Origin: Novosphingobium clariflavum
Lineage (GTDB): Bacteria > Pseudomonadota > Alphaproteobacteria > Sphingomonadales > Sphingomonadaceae
Length of the DNA stretch: 64,000 nt
Direction: 5' to 3'
NCBI RefSeq assembly: GCF_026420865.1
Contig: NZ_JAPCWC010000001.1
Location: 496,001-560,000, forward strand
In this document: positions 24,742 through 33,274 of the stretch, in pieces
Position numbering within the stretch: position 1 is the first letter of the stretch
Layout: every line of letters begins with the position of its first letter
Made by a program: the position numbers and the translations under genes
Notes under the pieces: generated by a model
Database searches by the model: none
What the model saw: only the letters and a program-made list of their open reading frames with translations
Told to the model about the DNA's origin: nothing

Positions 24742-27519
24742 ATGAGCAAGCTGGTCTGGAGCCGCCGCGAGATGTTGGCGCAAAGTCTGGCGACCTCGGC
24801 CGCCGTCTCGTCGATGGCGCTCACCGCCGGGCAGGCCAAGGCCGCTCCCGCAGGCGCACAGGAGCCGCTGGATTCCGGCATCGCGCCGGGCGACGACGTG
24901 GTATGGCTCGATGGCAGCGCGCCCTCCGCCCACGAAGGCCAGTCATGGGGCCAGCCCTGGCCGCGCGGCACCCGGTTCGAGAAGCGCGGTTACGTTCTGG
25001 AAGGCGCAGGCGGCACACGCGAGGCACTGCAGACATGGCCGATGGCCTGGTGGCCGGACGGCTCGATCAAGTGGACCGGGCACGCCGCCGCCGCCAACGG
25101 CGCCCGCGCCGGTTCCCTGCGCGTCGCGCCCGGCAGCGCCCGGCCCGCGCAGACGCTTTCCCTGCGCGAGGCAGGCGATGCCATCACCGTCACCGTGGGC
25201 CAGACCGTCTGGACCGTCGGCCGTTCGGGCGAGGCGCTGATCCGCTCCGCGAATGTCGGTTCGGCGCAAGTGCTGCACTCGGTGCGCCTGCTCGCCCGCG
25301 CGCAGGACCGTGCCGACGACGAGGACGGCGCCCCCGAGCTGACCCGCTGGACCAGCAGCATCGACAGCGCGACGGTCGAACAGAGCGGCCCGATCCGCGC
25401 CGTCATCAAGCTCGAGGGCCGCCATCGCGGTGAGGCGAGCGAAAGTGCGGGCGACTGGATGCCCTTCTGCGTCCGCCTCTACTTCCACGCCGGATCGGAC
25501 AGCGTGCGGCTGGTCCACTCGATGATCTTCGACGGCGACCCGGCCAAACGCTTCATTCGCGGACTGGGCCTGGAGGGCGGCGTACCGATGCGCGGCGCCC
25601 TGCATGACCGCCACGTCCGTTTCGCGGGCGAGAATGGCGGGCTTTGGGGCGAGGCGGTGCGTCCGCTGACCGGGCTGCGCCGCGATCCCGGCAAGGCGTT
25701 CCGCGACGCACAAGTGGCGGGCGAGGCCGTCCCTCCGCTCGACCAGATGGGCACCGCGGTGCGCCAGAACATCGAATATATCCCCGCTTGGGGCGATTTC
25801 CGCCTGCGCCAGCCCAATTCGGACGGTTTTTCCATCGTCAAGCGCACCCGGCCGGGCTGCGGCTGGATCGACGTCGACACCGCCGGGCGCGCACCGGGGT
25901 TGGGCTATGTCGGCAGCCCCTCGGGCGGGGTCGCCTTCGGCATGCACGACTTCTGGCAGCGCTGCCCGGTCGGCCTCGACATCGCCGATGCCGCCACCGA
26001 CACCGCGCGCTTCACGATCTGGTACCACGCCCCCGATGCCCCGGCGATGGACCTGCGCTTCTACCACGAGGTCATGGGCATGGAGAGTTACGAGGCGCAG
26101 AACCGCGGCCTCGACGTGACTTACGAGGATTACGAACCCGGCTGGGGCGACGCCTCCGGGATCGCGCGGACCACCGAATTCCGCATCTGGGCACTGCCCG
26201 CCACGCCGCCGCGCGAACGGCTGGCGCAGATGGGCAAGGGCCTTGCCACCCCGCCGCGCCTCGTTCCCAATGTCGCGCGGGTCCACGCGGCCGGGCTGTT
26301 CGGCCCATGGAGCCCGATCGCCGCGGGCAGGGCGCTGCGCGGCAAGATCGAAACGCGCGCGAAACAGGAACTCGATTTCTACATCGGGCAAGTCGAACAG
26401 CGGCGCTGGTACGGCTTCTGGAACTACGGCGACGTCATGCACAGCTATGACAACGAGCGGCACGTGTGGCGCTACGACATCGGCGGATTCGCCTGGGACA
26501 ACAGCGAACTGTCGACCGACATGTGGCTGTGGTACGGCTTCCTGCGCAGCGGCCGCGCCGACGTGTTCCGGCTTGCCGAAGCGATGACCCGCCACACCGG
26601 CGAGGTCGACGTCTACCATGCCGGCCGCTTCAAGGGCCTGGGCACCCGCCACGGCGTGCAGCACTGGGCGGACAGTTCGAAGCAGCCGCGCATCTCCAAC
26701 GCCGCCTATCGCCGTTTCTACTATTACCTCACCACCGACGAGCGCTGCGGCGACCTGATGCGCGCCCTGGTGGACAGCGATCATGCACTCAAGACGGTCG
26801 ACATCGGCCGCAAGGTGCTGCACCGGGCCGAACCGCTCGCCGGCACCGGCGCGGTGGTGGCCGACCAGCCGCTGCCCGAGGGCCAGATCTTCATGCAGTT
26901 CGGCACCGTCTGGGGCTCGCTGCTGGGCGCCTGGCTGACCGAGTGGGAGCGCACGCGCGACACCCGCTGGCGCGACCGCATCGTGGCCGGAATGCGCTCC
27001 ATTGCCGCGTTGCCCAAAGGCTGGCTGGCCGGCGGCGGCGCGTTCGATCTCGCCTCCGGCCGCTTCGTGGGGGGCGGCAAGGACGTCAACATGAGCCACC
27101 TCAACGGCGTGTTCGGCGTGTTCGAGATCACCGCCGAACTGCTGGAACTCGTGGACGAACCGGCCTTCCGCAAGACCTGGCTGGAATACTGCGAGCTCTA
27201 CAACGCCCCCGAGGCGGAGTTCCGCGCCCGCACCGGCGCATCGGGCAAGGGCCGCGCACTGACGCAGGCGCATTCGCGCTACACCGCCTATGCCGGGGTG
27301 CAACTCGGCAAGCCGGAACTGGTCAGGCGTGCCTGGGGCGAATTCTTCGGCGCGGGCGACCGCGAAGGCCGCGACCAGTCGCGCGGGGCGCACAAGGTCA
27401 CCGGGGCCGCGGTGCTCAAGCCGGTGGACGAGATCGCCGAAGTCTCCACCAACGACGCCGCGCAGTGGGGCATCGCCGCCACCGTGAACCTGACGCTGAT
27501 CGGGGATGCGCTGGAGTGA
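24742..27519 (+). CDS. Tat-exported exo-rhamnogalacturonan lyase-like protein (PcRGLX/YetA type, PL26-related)
   Basis: A 925-residue protein with a twin-arginine signal (WSRREMLAQSLATSAAVSSM, then AGQAKA), so it is exported folded. The body has the architecture of PcRGLX/YetA-like proteins: an N-terminal barrel domain (WPRGTRFEKRGYVLEG, WWPDGSIKWTGHAAA), a central beta-sandwich region, and a C-terminal (alpha/alpha)-type domain with WYGFWNYGDVMHSYDNERHV, then WDNSELSTDMWLWYGFL and GTRHGVQHWADSSKQPRIS. Such enzymes act from chain ends of rhamnogalacturonan I. The ATG at 24742 is preferred over 24730 because GGGAGAG (24732-24738) precedes it. It is coupled by a GTGA overlap to the DUF6250 gene, suggesting the two act together. 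Confidence 0.8.
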   Translation: MSKLVWSRREMLAQSLATSAAVSSMALTAGQAKAAPAGAQEPLDSGIAPGDDVVWLDGSAPSAHEGQSWGQPWPRGTRFEKRGYVLEGAGGTREALQTWPMAWWPDGSIKWTGHAAAANGARAGSLRVAPGSARPAQTLSLREAGDAITVTVGQTVWTVGRSGEALIRSANVGSAQVLHSVRLLARAQDRADDEDGAPELTRWTSSIDSATVEQSGPIRAVIKLEGRHRGEASESAGDWMPFCVRLYFHAGSDSVRLVHSMIFDGDPAKRFIRGLGLEGGVPMRGALHDRHVRFAGENGGLWGEAVRPLTGLRRDPGKAFRDAQVAGEAVPPLDQMGTAVRQNIEYIPAWGDFRLRQPNSDGFSIVKRTRPGCGWIDVDTAGRAPGLGYVGSPSGGVAFGMHDFWQRCPVGLDIADAATDTARFTIWYHAPDAPAMDLRFYHEVMGMESYEAQNRGLDVTYEDYEPGWGDASGIARTTEFRIWALPATPPRERLAQMGKGLATPPRLVPNVARVHAAGLFGPWSPIAAGRALRGKIETRAKQELDFYIGQVEQRRWYGFWNYGDVMHSYDNERHVWRYDIGGFAWDNSELSTDMWLWYGFLRSGRADVFRLAEAMTRHTGEVDVYHAGRFKGLGTRHGVQHWADSSKQPRISNAAYRRFYYYLTTDERCGDLMRALVDSDHALKTVDIGRKVLHRAEPLAGTGAVVADQPLPEGQIFMQFGTVWGSLLGAWLTEWERTRDTRWRDRIVAGMRSIAALPKGWLAGGGAFDLASGRFVGGGKDVNMSHLNGVFGVFEITAELLELVDEPAFRKTWLEYCELYNAPEAEFRARTGASGKGRALTQAHSRYTAYAGVQLGKPELVRRAWGEFFGAGDREGRDQSRGAHKVTGAAVLKPVDEIAEVSTNDAAQWGIAATVNLTLIGDALE

Positions 27520-28193
27520 AACGCCTCGCCGCCGCCTTGATGCCTGTGCTTCTGTCGGCGGCGGCGTCTCCGCAAACGGACGACTTGCGCCACGGCCTGT
27601 CGCACTGGCGCGTCGAGGCGGAAGCGCCCTCGCGCGTCACCGCCAAGGGCGGCGTGATGGACATCGATGCGCCCGAAGGCATCTCGGTCTGGTGGGGCGA
27701 GGAACTGCGCGCGCCCGTCGCCATCGAATACGAGGTCATGGCCGTGTCGGCGGGCGGGCCGAACGATGCGGTGAGCGACGTCAACGCCTTCTGGATGGCC
27801 ACCGACCCGGCGGCGGCGGAGGGATCGCCCCTGGCCCGCCCCCGCGGCGGGGCATTCCAGGCCTACGACACGCTAAAGACCTATTACCTGGGCATCGGCG
27901 GCAATCGCAACACCACGACCCGAATGCGCCGCTACGTCGGTGAACCGGGCAATCGCCCGCTGCTGCCCGAGCACGACCGGACGGATCCCGCAGCGCTATT
28001 GGTAGCCAATCGCTGGGTGCCGGTGCGGCTTGCCGCCGATGGCACGAAAGTGACCGTGGACTTCGGCGGCAAGCGGCTTTTCACGATGACCGATGCCGCG
28101 CCCTACGCCCGAGGCTGGTTCGCCCTGCGCACCACCAGGAGCCACTTGCGCATCCGCAATTTCCGGATCGTTCCGCTTGGAGCCGGGCACTAA
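27516..28193 (+). CDS. Exported DUF6250-like protein, lectin/glucanase-like fold
   Basis: A 225-residue protein starting at GTG 27516, inside the stop of the preceding lyase-like gene (GTGA overlap). It has a short signal peptide (KRLAAALMPVLLSAAASPQ). The rest is a beta-rich domain with GISVWWGEELRAPVAIEYEV, SDVNAFWMATDPAA, and KTYYLGIGGNRNTTTRMRRY, then VPVRLAADGTKVTVDFGGKR and GWFALRTTRSHLRIRNFRIV. This pattern resembles concanavalin-like laminin-G/glucanase folds and the DUF6250 family found beside glycan enzymes. No catalytic residues can be assigned. It may be a carbohydrate-binding partner or a small esterase/lyase for the same substrate. Confidence 0.65.
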   Translation: MKRLAAALMPVLLSAAASPQTDDLRHGLSHWRVEAEAPSRVTAKGGVMDIDAPEGISVWWGEELRAPVAIEYEVMAVSAGGPNDAVSDVNAFWMATDPAAAEGSPLARPRGGAFQAYDTLKTYYLGIGGNRNTTTRMRRYVGEPGNRPLLPEHDRTDPAALLVANRWVPVRLAADGTKVTVDFGGKRLFTMTDAAPYARGWFALRTTRSHLRIRNFRIVPLGAGH

Positions 28194-28265
28194 GGCGCGT
28201 GGACAAATTCGAGCGGCCGTTTACGCCCCGTTGCGGACATCCTCCCCATAATTCATCATGCAACT

Positions 28266-28739
28266 ATGCGATGCCATAAAGCCTTGCTTTTCGCTCTATG
28301 CGGCCTTCTTAGCTTCACGTTGAGCGGTGGGCAGCTTCCTGCGCATGATTGCCTTCACGGACTTAAAGAAGCGCTGGTCTCAGGCGGGTTTTCCGGTTCG
28401 GTAGACTGTCAAAGCGACAAACTATCCATTCGCAAAATCGGTTCACTTCGCACTCAACGTCATGAGTATTTTATTTATGACTATAAATATAGATTAGCCG
28501 ACACCTGCAAAGATTGCGCAATTCACGGCGGCCAGAGAGTTTTGATATTTTTTCGCGGCCATTACATTGGTCAGTATAAGCCAGACGGCGTGAATTTAAT
28601 GATAAAAGATAATCGCCTCTTCCTCAGTTCGCTCAATGAAGCTGCTGCACACCAAGGCTTTACGGAGATCAGAATTTCTGAACGCGGCTTTCCTCGCAAG
28701 ATACTCATCGACGGCGAATTTTTCGAGTTCTTCCGGTAA
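28266..28739 (+). CDS. AT-rich orphan secreted protein
   Basis: A 157-residue protein with a probable signal peptide (KALLFALCGLLSFTLSGG). The mature part has six cysteines, including CKDC, and no family I recognise; the C-terminal half (GFTEIRISERGFPRKILIDG) is beta-rich. Codon use is strikingly AT-rich compared with its neighbours, which suggests recent acquisition. The flanks carry modules that also flank the AT-rich lipoprotein gene at 52473: an upstream TTACGCCCCGTTGC block at 28221 and a downstream GTCCGCT block at 28747. No operon link to the pectin genes on either side is apparent. Confidence 0.6.
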   Translation: MRCHKALLFALCGLLSFTLSGGQLPAHDCLHGLKEALVSGGFSGSVDCQSDKLSIRKIGSLRTQRHEYFIYDYKYRLADTCKDCAIHGGQRVLIFFRGHYIGQYKPDGVNLMIKDNRLFLSSLNEAAAHQGFTEIRISERGFPRKILIDGEFFEFFR

Positions 28740-29052
28740 GCTGTAGGTCCGCTCACCACCCAAAACAGACCAAACCCGCTCAGCCTGAGCTTGTCGAAGG
28801 CCCCGAAGCGGGGCGCTGAGCCCCCATGCTTCGACAAGCTCAGCATGAGCGGGGTAGTTGGGGCAGCGTCCGCGTCTGCTTCCGCTTCCCACCCAACTCG
28901 GTCGCTCCGCTCCCCGCTGAATGTGTCCACGCCGCATGAGGAGCCGCACGATGGCTCCTCTCGACACGCCCGGCGCTCTACTCCCTCCTCGCCCCTGCGC
29001 AGGTGGGGCCCGCTTCCCTCTCGCCACCTTGTGAGAAAAGCGGGCTCCTGCC
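28740..29052. repeat. Gene-free region with inverted CTTCGACAAGCTCAG repeats
   Basis: A stretch of 313 bases without a convincing gene. Two copies of CTTCGACAAGCTCAG lie in opposite orientation (28776-28799 on the minus strand, 28829-28853 on the plus strand), forming a long imperfect hairpin. A third copy is at 52295-52319. The block GTCCGCTCACCACCC at 28747-28771 recurs with 21 of 25 identical bases at 53044-53068. The remainder (28860-29052) shows nothing recognisable. Confidence 0.7.
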
Positions 29053-30048
29053 TCACGCCCCGTCGGACGCAATCCGCAGGCCGTGCCGCGCGGCGAAGCG
29101 GGCAAAGCGCGTCAGCCACAGGCCCGCCCGGCCGTCCGGCTCGAACAGCGGGGCGCCATGGCCGCCCTTCTCGATCACATAAAGCTCAGACGGAATTTTT
29201 GCTGCCCGGCATCCCTCGAACATGGCAAGGCTGTTACCGCAATCGACCACGGTATCGTCCGCCGCATGGCCAAGCAGGATGGGCGGGGTCGCGGCGGGCA
29301 CATCGCGTTGCAGCGAATAGCGCCGCGACAGGTCCTCGCCAGGGTTCGGCCCCAGCAGTTCGCTGCGCGACTGGCCATGGGCGAGCGGCGGCATCATGCT
29401 CACGACCGGGAAGAACATGCCCGCCACCAAAGGCCGCGCATCCTGCGCATCGGCGGCGTCGAGCGGATCGTAGACTTTGGCCGCAAAGCGCGTGGCAATG
29501 CTGCCGCAGAGGTGTCCGCCCGCCGAAAAGCCGATGGTCGCCACATTGGCCGGATCGACGCGCCACTTCGCGGCGTTGGCGCGGATCACCCGCATCGCGC
29601 GCTGGGCATCCTGCAAAGGCGTGTCCGGCCCGGCCGCCCAGCCATCATGCGGCAACCGGTAGAGCAGTTCGAATGCCGTCACCCCTTGCCCGGCAAACCA
29701 GCGCGAGATCGCGGACGGCCGCGTGCCCATCGCCACGCGGGCATAGCCGCCGCCGGGAAACATCAGCACGGCCGCCCCGGTCGGCTTGGTCGCCGGGCAG
29801 ACCGTCAGCATCGGCGTTGCCACATGCGGCCAGGCGAAATCGTCGGGATTGTTCTTGTTGGAGCGCAGCACCCGCTCTTCCCGGACACCGCCCTTCGGCA
29901 GCCCCGGCGGCGAACCCGGCCAGATCGGGAAACGCTCGAACGCAGGGCCTTCGCCCGCCTGCGCCTGCGCCAGCGCGCGGGCCGGAAGCAGCGGCGCGGC
30001 GGCCAGCGCGCCCAGCGAGGTCAGGAACAGGCGGCGGTCACTCGGCAT
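29053..30048 (-). CDS. Exported alpha/beta-hydrolase esterase (acetylxylan/pectin acetyl esterase-like)
   Basis: A 331-residue alpha/beta-hydrolase with a twin-arginine-type leader (SDRRLFLTSLGALAAAPLLP). Core motifs are the oxyanion-hole strand AAVLMFPGGGYARVAMGT, the nucleophile elbow IGFSAGGHLCGS, the acid region LLGHAADDTVVDCGNS and the late histidine in IEKGGHGAPLF. This matches the BD-FAE/Axe-like carbohydrate esterases that remove acetyl groups from polysaccharides. ATG 30048 is chosen over GTG 30054 because GGGAGAGTGC precedes it at the usual distance. It is last in a minus-strand run after GH51 and GH43, so it probably deacetylates arabinan- or pectin-derived oligomers in the periplasm. 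Confidence 0.82.
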   Translation of the reverse strand: MPSDRRLFLTSLGALAAAPLLPARALAQAQAGEGPAFERFPIWPGSPPGLPKGGVREERVLRSNKNNPDDFAWPHVATPMLTVCPATKPTGAAVLMFPGGGYARVAMGTRPSAISRWFAGQGVTAFELLYRLPHDGWAAGPDTPLQDAQRAMRVIRANAAKWRVDPANVATIGFSAGGHLCGSIATRFAAKVYDPLDAADAQDARPLVAGMFFPVVSMMPPLAHGQSRSELLGPNPGEDLSRRYSLQRDVPAATPPILLGHAADDTVVDCGNSLAMFEGCRAAKIPSELYVIEKGGHGAPLFEPDGRAGLWLTRFARFAARHGLRIASDGA

Positions 30049-30128
30049 GGGCACTCTCCCGGTAATGGCGTGGATGCGGGGCTTGAGGGCGGCGGGTAAG
30101 CCGGCGGGTAAGGCGGCGGTCGCCCGGC

Positions 30129-31289
30129 TCAGGGCGCGGCGAAATGCCGCTCCAGCCGCTCGGCTTCCGCCGGGGTGATCGGCATGACCGCACCGTGCTT
30201 GGGCCCGGCGAAATTGGTCGCCTTCATCGGCGAACCCGGTTCGTTGAACCGGCCGAGATTGCGGAAATGCTTGAAATCGCTGGTTTCGGAAAAGCCCATG
30301 TTGTTGGGCTTCGCGCCGAACACGTCATACATCAGCACATACTTGTTCGTTCCCGCGCGGCGCCACAGGTTGGGCGCCTCGGTGCCCACCGTCTCGGGAT
30401 CGACGGGGGTGGGATCGAAGGCATAGCCGCCGTTGATCCTGTCCGAAACCGCTTGCCGCAGATGGCCGGGCCGCTCGTGCGCGACGTAGAACAAGTGGAA
30501 CTTGCCGCCGATGCGGGTGATGTCGCCGTCGATCGACCCCACGTTGGGCCTGGGATAGGCAAACAGGGCCTGCGGCGGCCGGGTCAGCGTGGTGAAGGCA
30601 TCGTCGGCGTAGGAATAGACCATGTGTTCCGTCCCGGCACCGTTCCGCGTGGTGTAATAGACCATCATCTTGCGCGCCTTGGGGTCGTAGATCGTCTCCG
30701 GGGCCCAGGCCGCGCTCAGATTGGCGGTTTCGGGGAAAAGCCGGTCGACATGGACGATGGCATGGGTCCAGTGCACCAGATCGCGCGACTTCATGAAGAT
30801 CAGCGAGCGATTGTTGCCCCAGCCGTGGGTCGCCTTGGGGCGTTCCCATTCGGTATGGCGCAGGCCCTCGCGCTGGGCATAGATGTGCAGGTCGGTCATG
30901 CTCAGATAGAACGCGCCGTCCGGTCCGCGCACGATGTGCGGATCGCGAATGCCCTGCTGTTCGGCGATGCCCCGGCCGCTGAGCACCGGCTGGCCGCCGT
31001 TGACGTCGGTAAAGCTGTAGCCATCGCGCGAGACGGCGATGTGCAGCGAATGGGTCTCGTCCCGGAAATAGACCAAGAGATAGGCGGTGAGCGCCCGCTC
31101 CGAGGGCACCGGCGCCGCCTTCTGCCCGGCAAGGCTCGGCACGATCTCGAGCTGCCGTGCGGTCCCGGTAGCTGCAGAGGCAGGGGCAGGGGCAGCGGCG
31201 GGGCCTGCGGCCTGCGCGCCGCCGACCGTGGGCGAACCACAAAGCGCAGCCAATCCCGCCACCATCAGACCGACAACCCTTGCCTTCAT
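30129..31289 (-). CDS. Exported GH43-like glycosidase
   Basis: A 386-residue enzyme with a signal peptide (KARVVGLMVAGLAALCGSPT) and an Ala/Pro-rich linker encoded by a GCAGGG hexanucleotide repeat (31176-31198). The five-bladed beta-propeller signature is visible: YLLVYFRDETHSLHIAVSRD, GIRDPHIVRGPDGAFYLSMT (catalytic base Asp), WGNNRSLIFMKSRDLVHWTH, then WAPETIYDPKARKMMVYYTT (catalytic acid Glu) and GSIDGDITRIGGKFHLFYV. GH43 enzymes release arabinose or xylose from side chains. ATG 31289 has the same GGGAGAGTGC leader as the esterase and the lyase-like gene. It lies 35 bases after GH51 in the same transcript. Confidence 0.88.
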   Translation of the reverse strand: MKARVVGLMVAGLAALCGSPTVGGAQAAGPAAAPAPASAATGTARQLEIVPSLAGQKAAPVPSERALTAYLLVYFRDETHSLHIAVSRDGYSFTDVNGGQPVLSGRGIAEQQGIRDPHIVRGPDGAFYLSMTDLHIYAQREGLRHTEWERPKATHGWGNNRSLIFMKSRDLVHWTHAIVHVDRLFPETANLSAAWAPETIYDPKARKMMVYYTTRNGAGTEHMVYSYADDAFTTLTRPPQALFAYPRPNVGSIDGDITRIGGKFHLFYVAHERPGHLRQAVSDRINGGYAFDPTPVDPETVGTEAPNLWRRAGTNKYVLMYDVFGAKPNNMGFSETSDFKHFRNLGRFNEPGSPMKATNFAGPKHGAVMPITPAEAERLERHFAAP

Positions 31290-31324
31290 TTGCACTCTCC
31301 CCTTGCCCGGTCGTCCCGGGCCTT

Positions 31325-32995
31325 TCATTCGACTTCCAGCACGGTGACCGATTTCGACGGCAGCACCAGTTCCACCTCGCCGCCCGACAGATGCACGGCC
31401 AAGGGGCGCGGCACGAAAGGATCGGCCTTGTCGAAGGTGATGCGGGTGTCGATGGCGTCCGCCGTCAGCACTTGCGCGCCCGCGCGGTGCCAGCGGCCAC
31501 CGTCCAGATGGATCCGCAGGCGGTTCGCCCTTGCCGGATCGAGATTGGCGATGGTGACGTGCAGCTTGCCGGCGCTATCGCGCGAGGCGGACAGGTCGAT
31601 GCCGGCCAGCCGCACATCGCCATGGACGTAGTCGGGCGTCTCGACCTGCACGGGCAGCGCCTCGGCGCCCTGATGCACCTTGTACATGTCGAAGACATGG
31701 TAGGTCGGGGTGACGACCATCGCGCTCCCGCGCGTCAGGACCAGCGACTGGATCACGTTCACCATCTGCGCGAGATTGGCCATCCTGACCCGGTCGGCGT
31801 GACGGTTGAAGATGTTGAGGCTCTTTGCCGCGATCAGTGCATCGCGCAGGGTACTTTCGAGATAGAGCTGGGACGGCGCGTCCTTCTCGCTCTCGAACCA
31901 GCCGCCCCACTCATCCACCGCAAGCGCGACCCGCTTGCCGGGATCGTAGCGGTCCATGATCGCGGCATGACGGCGGATCAGTTCGTCGGTAAGCGCGACC
32001 CGGGCCAGCGCCGCCGCCCAGCCGTTCTCGTCGAACCCGACGTTGCGGCCCTTGGCGTGCCAGTCGTTGCCCGCAAACGTGTAGAAATGCAGCGACAGCC
32101 CCCACATCAAGGGCGTGTCGCTGGTGAGACCAAGCGGCGTCGGTTCCGGCCGCCACAGCATGGCCTGCGCCATCACCCGCTCGGTCCAGGCATAGTCGTC
32201 GGTATCGGCGCCGACGGCAATCAGCCTTGCGCGCGGGCCCGAATAGGTGCGCAGAAAGGCCGCGTAGTGGCGGAATGCCGCTGCGTAGGTGTCAGCGCTC
32301 ATGTTACCGCCGCAGCCCCAGCTTTCGTTGCCCACGCCGATGTAGGGCACCTGCCAGGGCGCGGGATGGCCGTTGGCCGCCCGCTCCTGCCCCGGCGCGC
32401 TGTCCTGCGGCGCGGTCATGTAGCGCAGCCAGTCGTCCGCCTCCCGCACGCTGCCGCTGCCGAGGTTGACCGAGACAAACGCGCTCGCCCCGATCTGGCC
32501 CAGGAAATCCATGAATTCGTGGGTGCCGAAGGCATTGGTCTCGGGCGTCCTGCCCCATGCGGAATTGATCCCGCGCGGCCGCTTGCCCGCCGCCCCGATG
32601 CCGTCGCGCCAATGGTAGCCATCGGCAAAACAGCCGCCCGGCCAGCGGATGACCGGCACCCTGACCCGCCGCAGCGCGGCGACGACGTCGGAGCGGATGC
32701 CCCGCACGTTGGGGATCGGCGAATCCGGCCCGACCCAGATGCCCTCGTAGACGCCGCGCCCGAGATGCTCGACGAACTGGCCGTAGATGTTCGGATCGAT
32801 GGTGGGGCCACCGGCCTCCACGGATACGCGCGCGCGCGACTGGAGCATGGCGCGCGCGCCCGGAGCGGACCTTGCCCCGACCTCGCCTCCGGTACTGGCA
32901 GTGGTACTGGCAGTGGTACTGGCGAGAGACGACATGCCGCTCGCCGCCAGCAGCAGCGCAAGCCCGCAGGCCAGGCTCCGGCGTGATCGTGACAT
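31325..32995 (-). CDS. Exported GH51 alpha-L-arabinofuranosidase
   Basis: A 556-residue enzyme. A signal peptide (CGLALLLAASGMSSLAS) leads into a Ser/Thr/Ala repeat tract (ASTTASTTASTGG) encoded by a 12-base tandem repeat. The catalytic domain has IDPNIYGQFVEHLGRGVYEG, VIRWPGGCFADGYHWRDGIG, the acid/base Glu224 in YIGVGNESWGCGG and the nucleophile Glu362 in ALAVDEWGGWF, then a C-terminal beta-sandwich. It removes alpha-L-arabinofuranose from arabinan or arabinogalactan side chains of pectin. A strong AAGGAGGGGAG site abuts ATG 32995. First of three genes GH51-GH43-esterase; a gap of 279 bases separates it from the upstream receptor. Confidence 0.95.
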   Translation of the reverse strand: MSRSRRSLACGLALLLAASGMSSLASTTASTTASTGGEVGARSAPGARAMLQSRARVSVEAGGPTIDPNIYGQFVEHLGRGVYEGIWVGPDSPIPNVRGIRSDVVAALRRVRVPVIRWPGGCFADGYHWRDGIGAAGKRPRGINSAWGRTPETNAFGTHEFMDFLGQIGASAFVSVNLGSGSVREADDWLRYMTAPQDSAPGQERAANGHPAPWQVPYIGVGNESWGCGGNMSADTYAAAFRHYAAFLRTYSGPRARLIAVGADTDDYAWTERVMAQAMLWRPEPTPLGLTSDTPLMWGLSLHFYTFAGNDWHAKGRNVGFDENGWAAALARVALTDELIRRHAAIMDRYDPGKRVALAVDEWGGWFESEKDAPSQLYLESTLRDALIAAKSLNIFNRHADRVRMANLAQMVNVIQSLVLTRGSAMVVTPTYHVFDMYKVHQGAEALPVQVETPDYVHGDVRLAGIDLSASRDSAGKLHVTIANLDPARANRLRIHLDGGRWHRAGAQVLTADAIDTRITFDKADPFVPRPLAVHLSGGEVELVLPSKSVTVLEVE

Positions 32996-33085
32996 CTCCC
33001 CTCCTTTTATACCAGGCTGCGGCGATGCTGACGCATCAGCAGCTTGGAACGCTCAGGCTCCACTGCTCTACAATTATGGTTTTAC

Positions 33086-33129
33086 GCGTTTTCCGGGTCA
33101 TCAGGTGATTCCACCGGATTGGAAAACGC
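33086..33129. repeat. Dispersed palindromic repeat (GCGTTTTCC family), copy 2
   Basis: GCGTTTTCC at 33086-33094 pairs with GGAAAACGC at 33121-33129; the 26-base interior is itself partly symmetrical (ATCAGGTGATTCCACCGGAT). The ends match the element at 8967-9068. It lies in the gap between the receptor and GH51 genes. Confidence 0.6.
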
Positions 33130-33234
33130 TCCAGTTGCCGGGCTAGAGATGATGCCTCATTTCGCACCCGTCAACCACATTTCGGGACGAGCGATCATAT
33201 TTCGGGCCGGGAAGGGAGCCGGAAGCCAGACGGC

Positions 33235-33256
33235 CTGGATGGCACCCTCCATCCAG
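33235..33256 (-). terminator. Candidate terminator after the receptor gene
   Basis: An 8-base perfect stem (CTGGATGG / CCATCCAG) with a 6-base loop lies 19 bases past the receptor stop on the minus strand; flanking GGC/GCC bases can extend it. No U-run follows, so strength is uncertain. Confidence 0.4.
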
Positions 33257-33274
33257 ACCGCCCTTATCCCGCCG

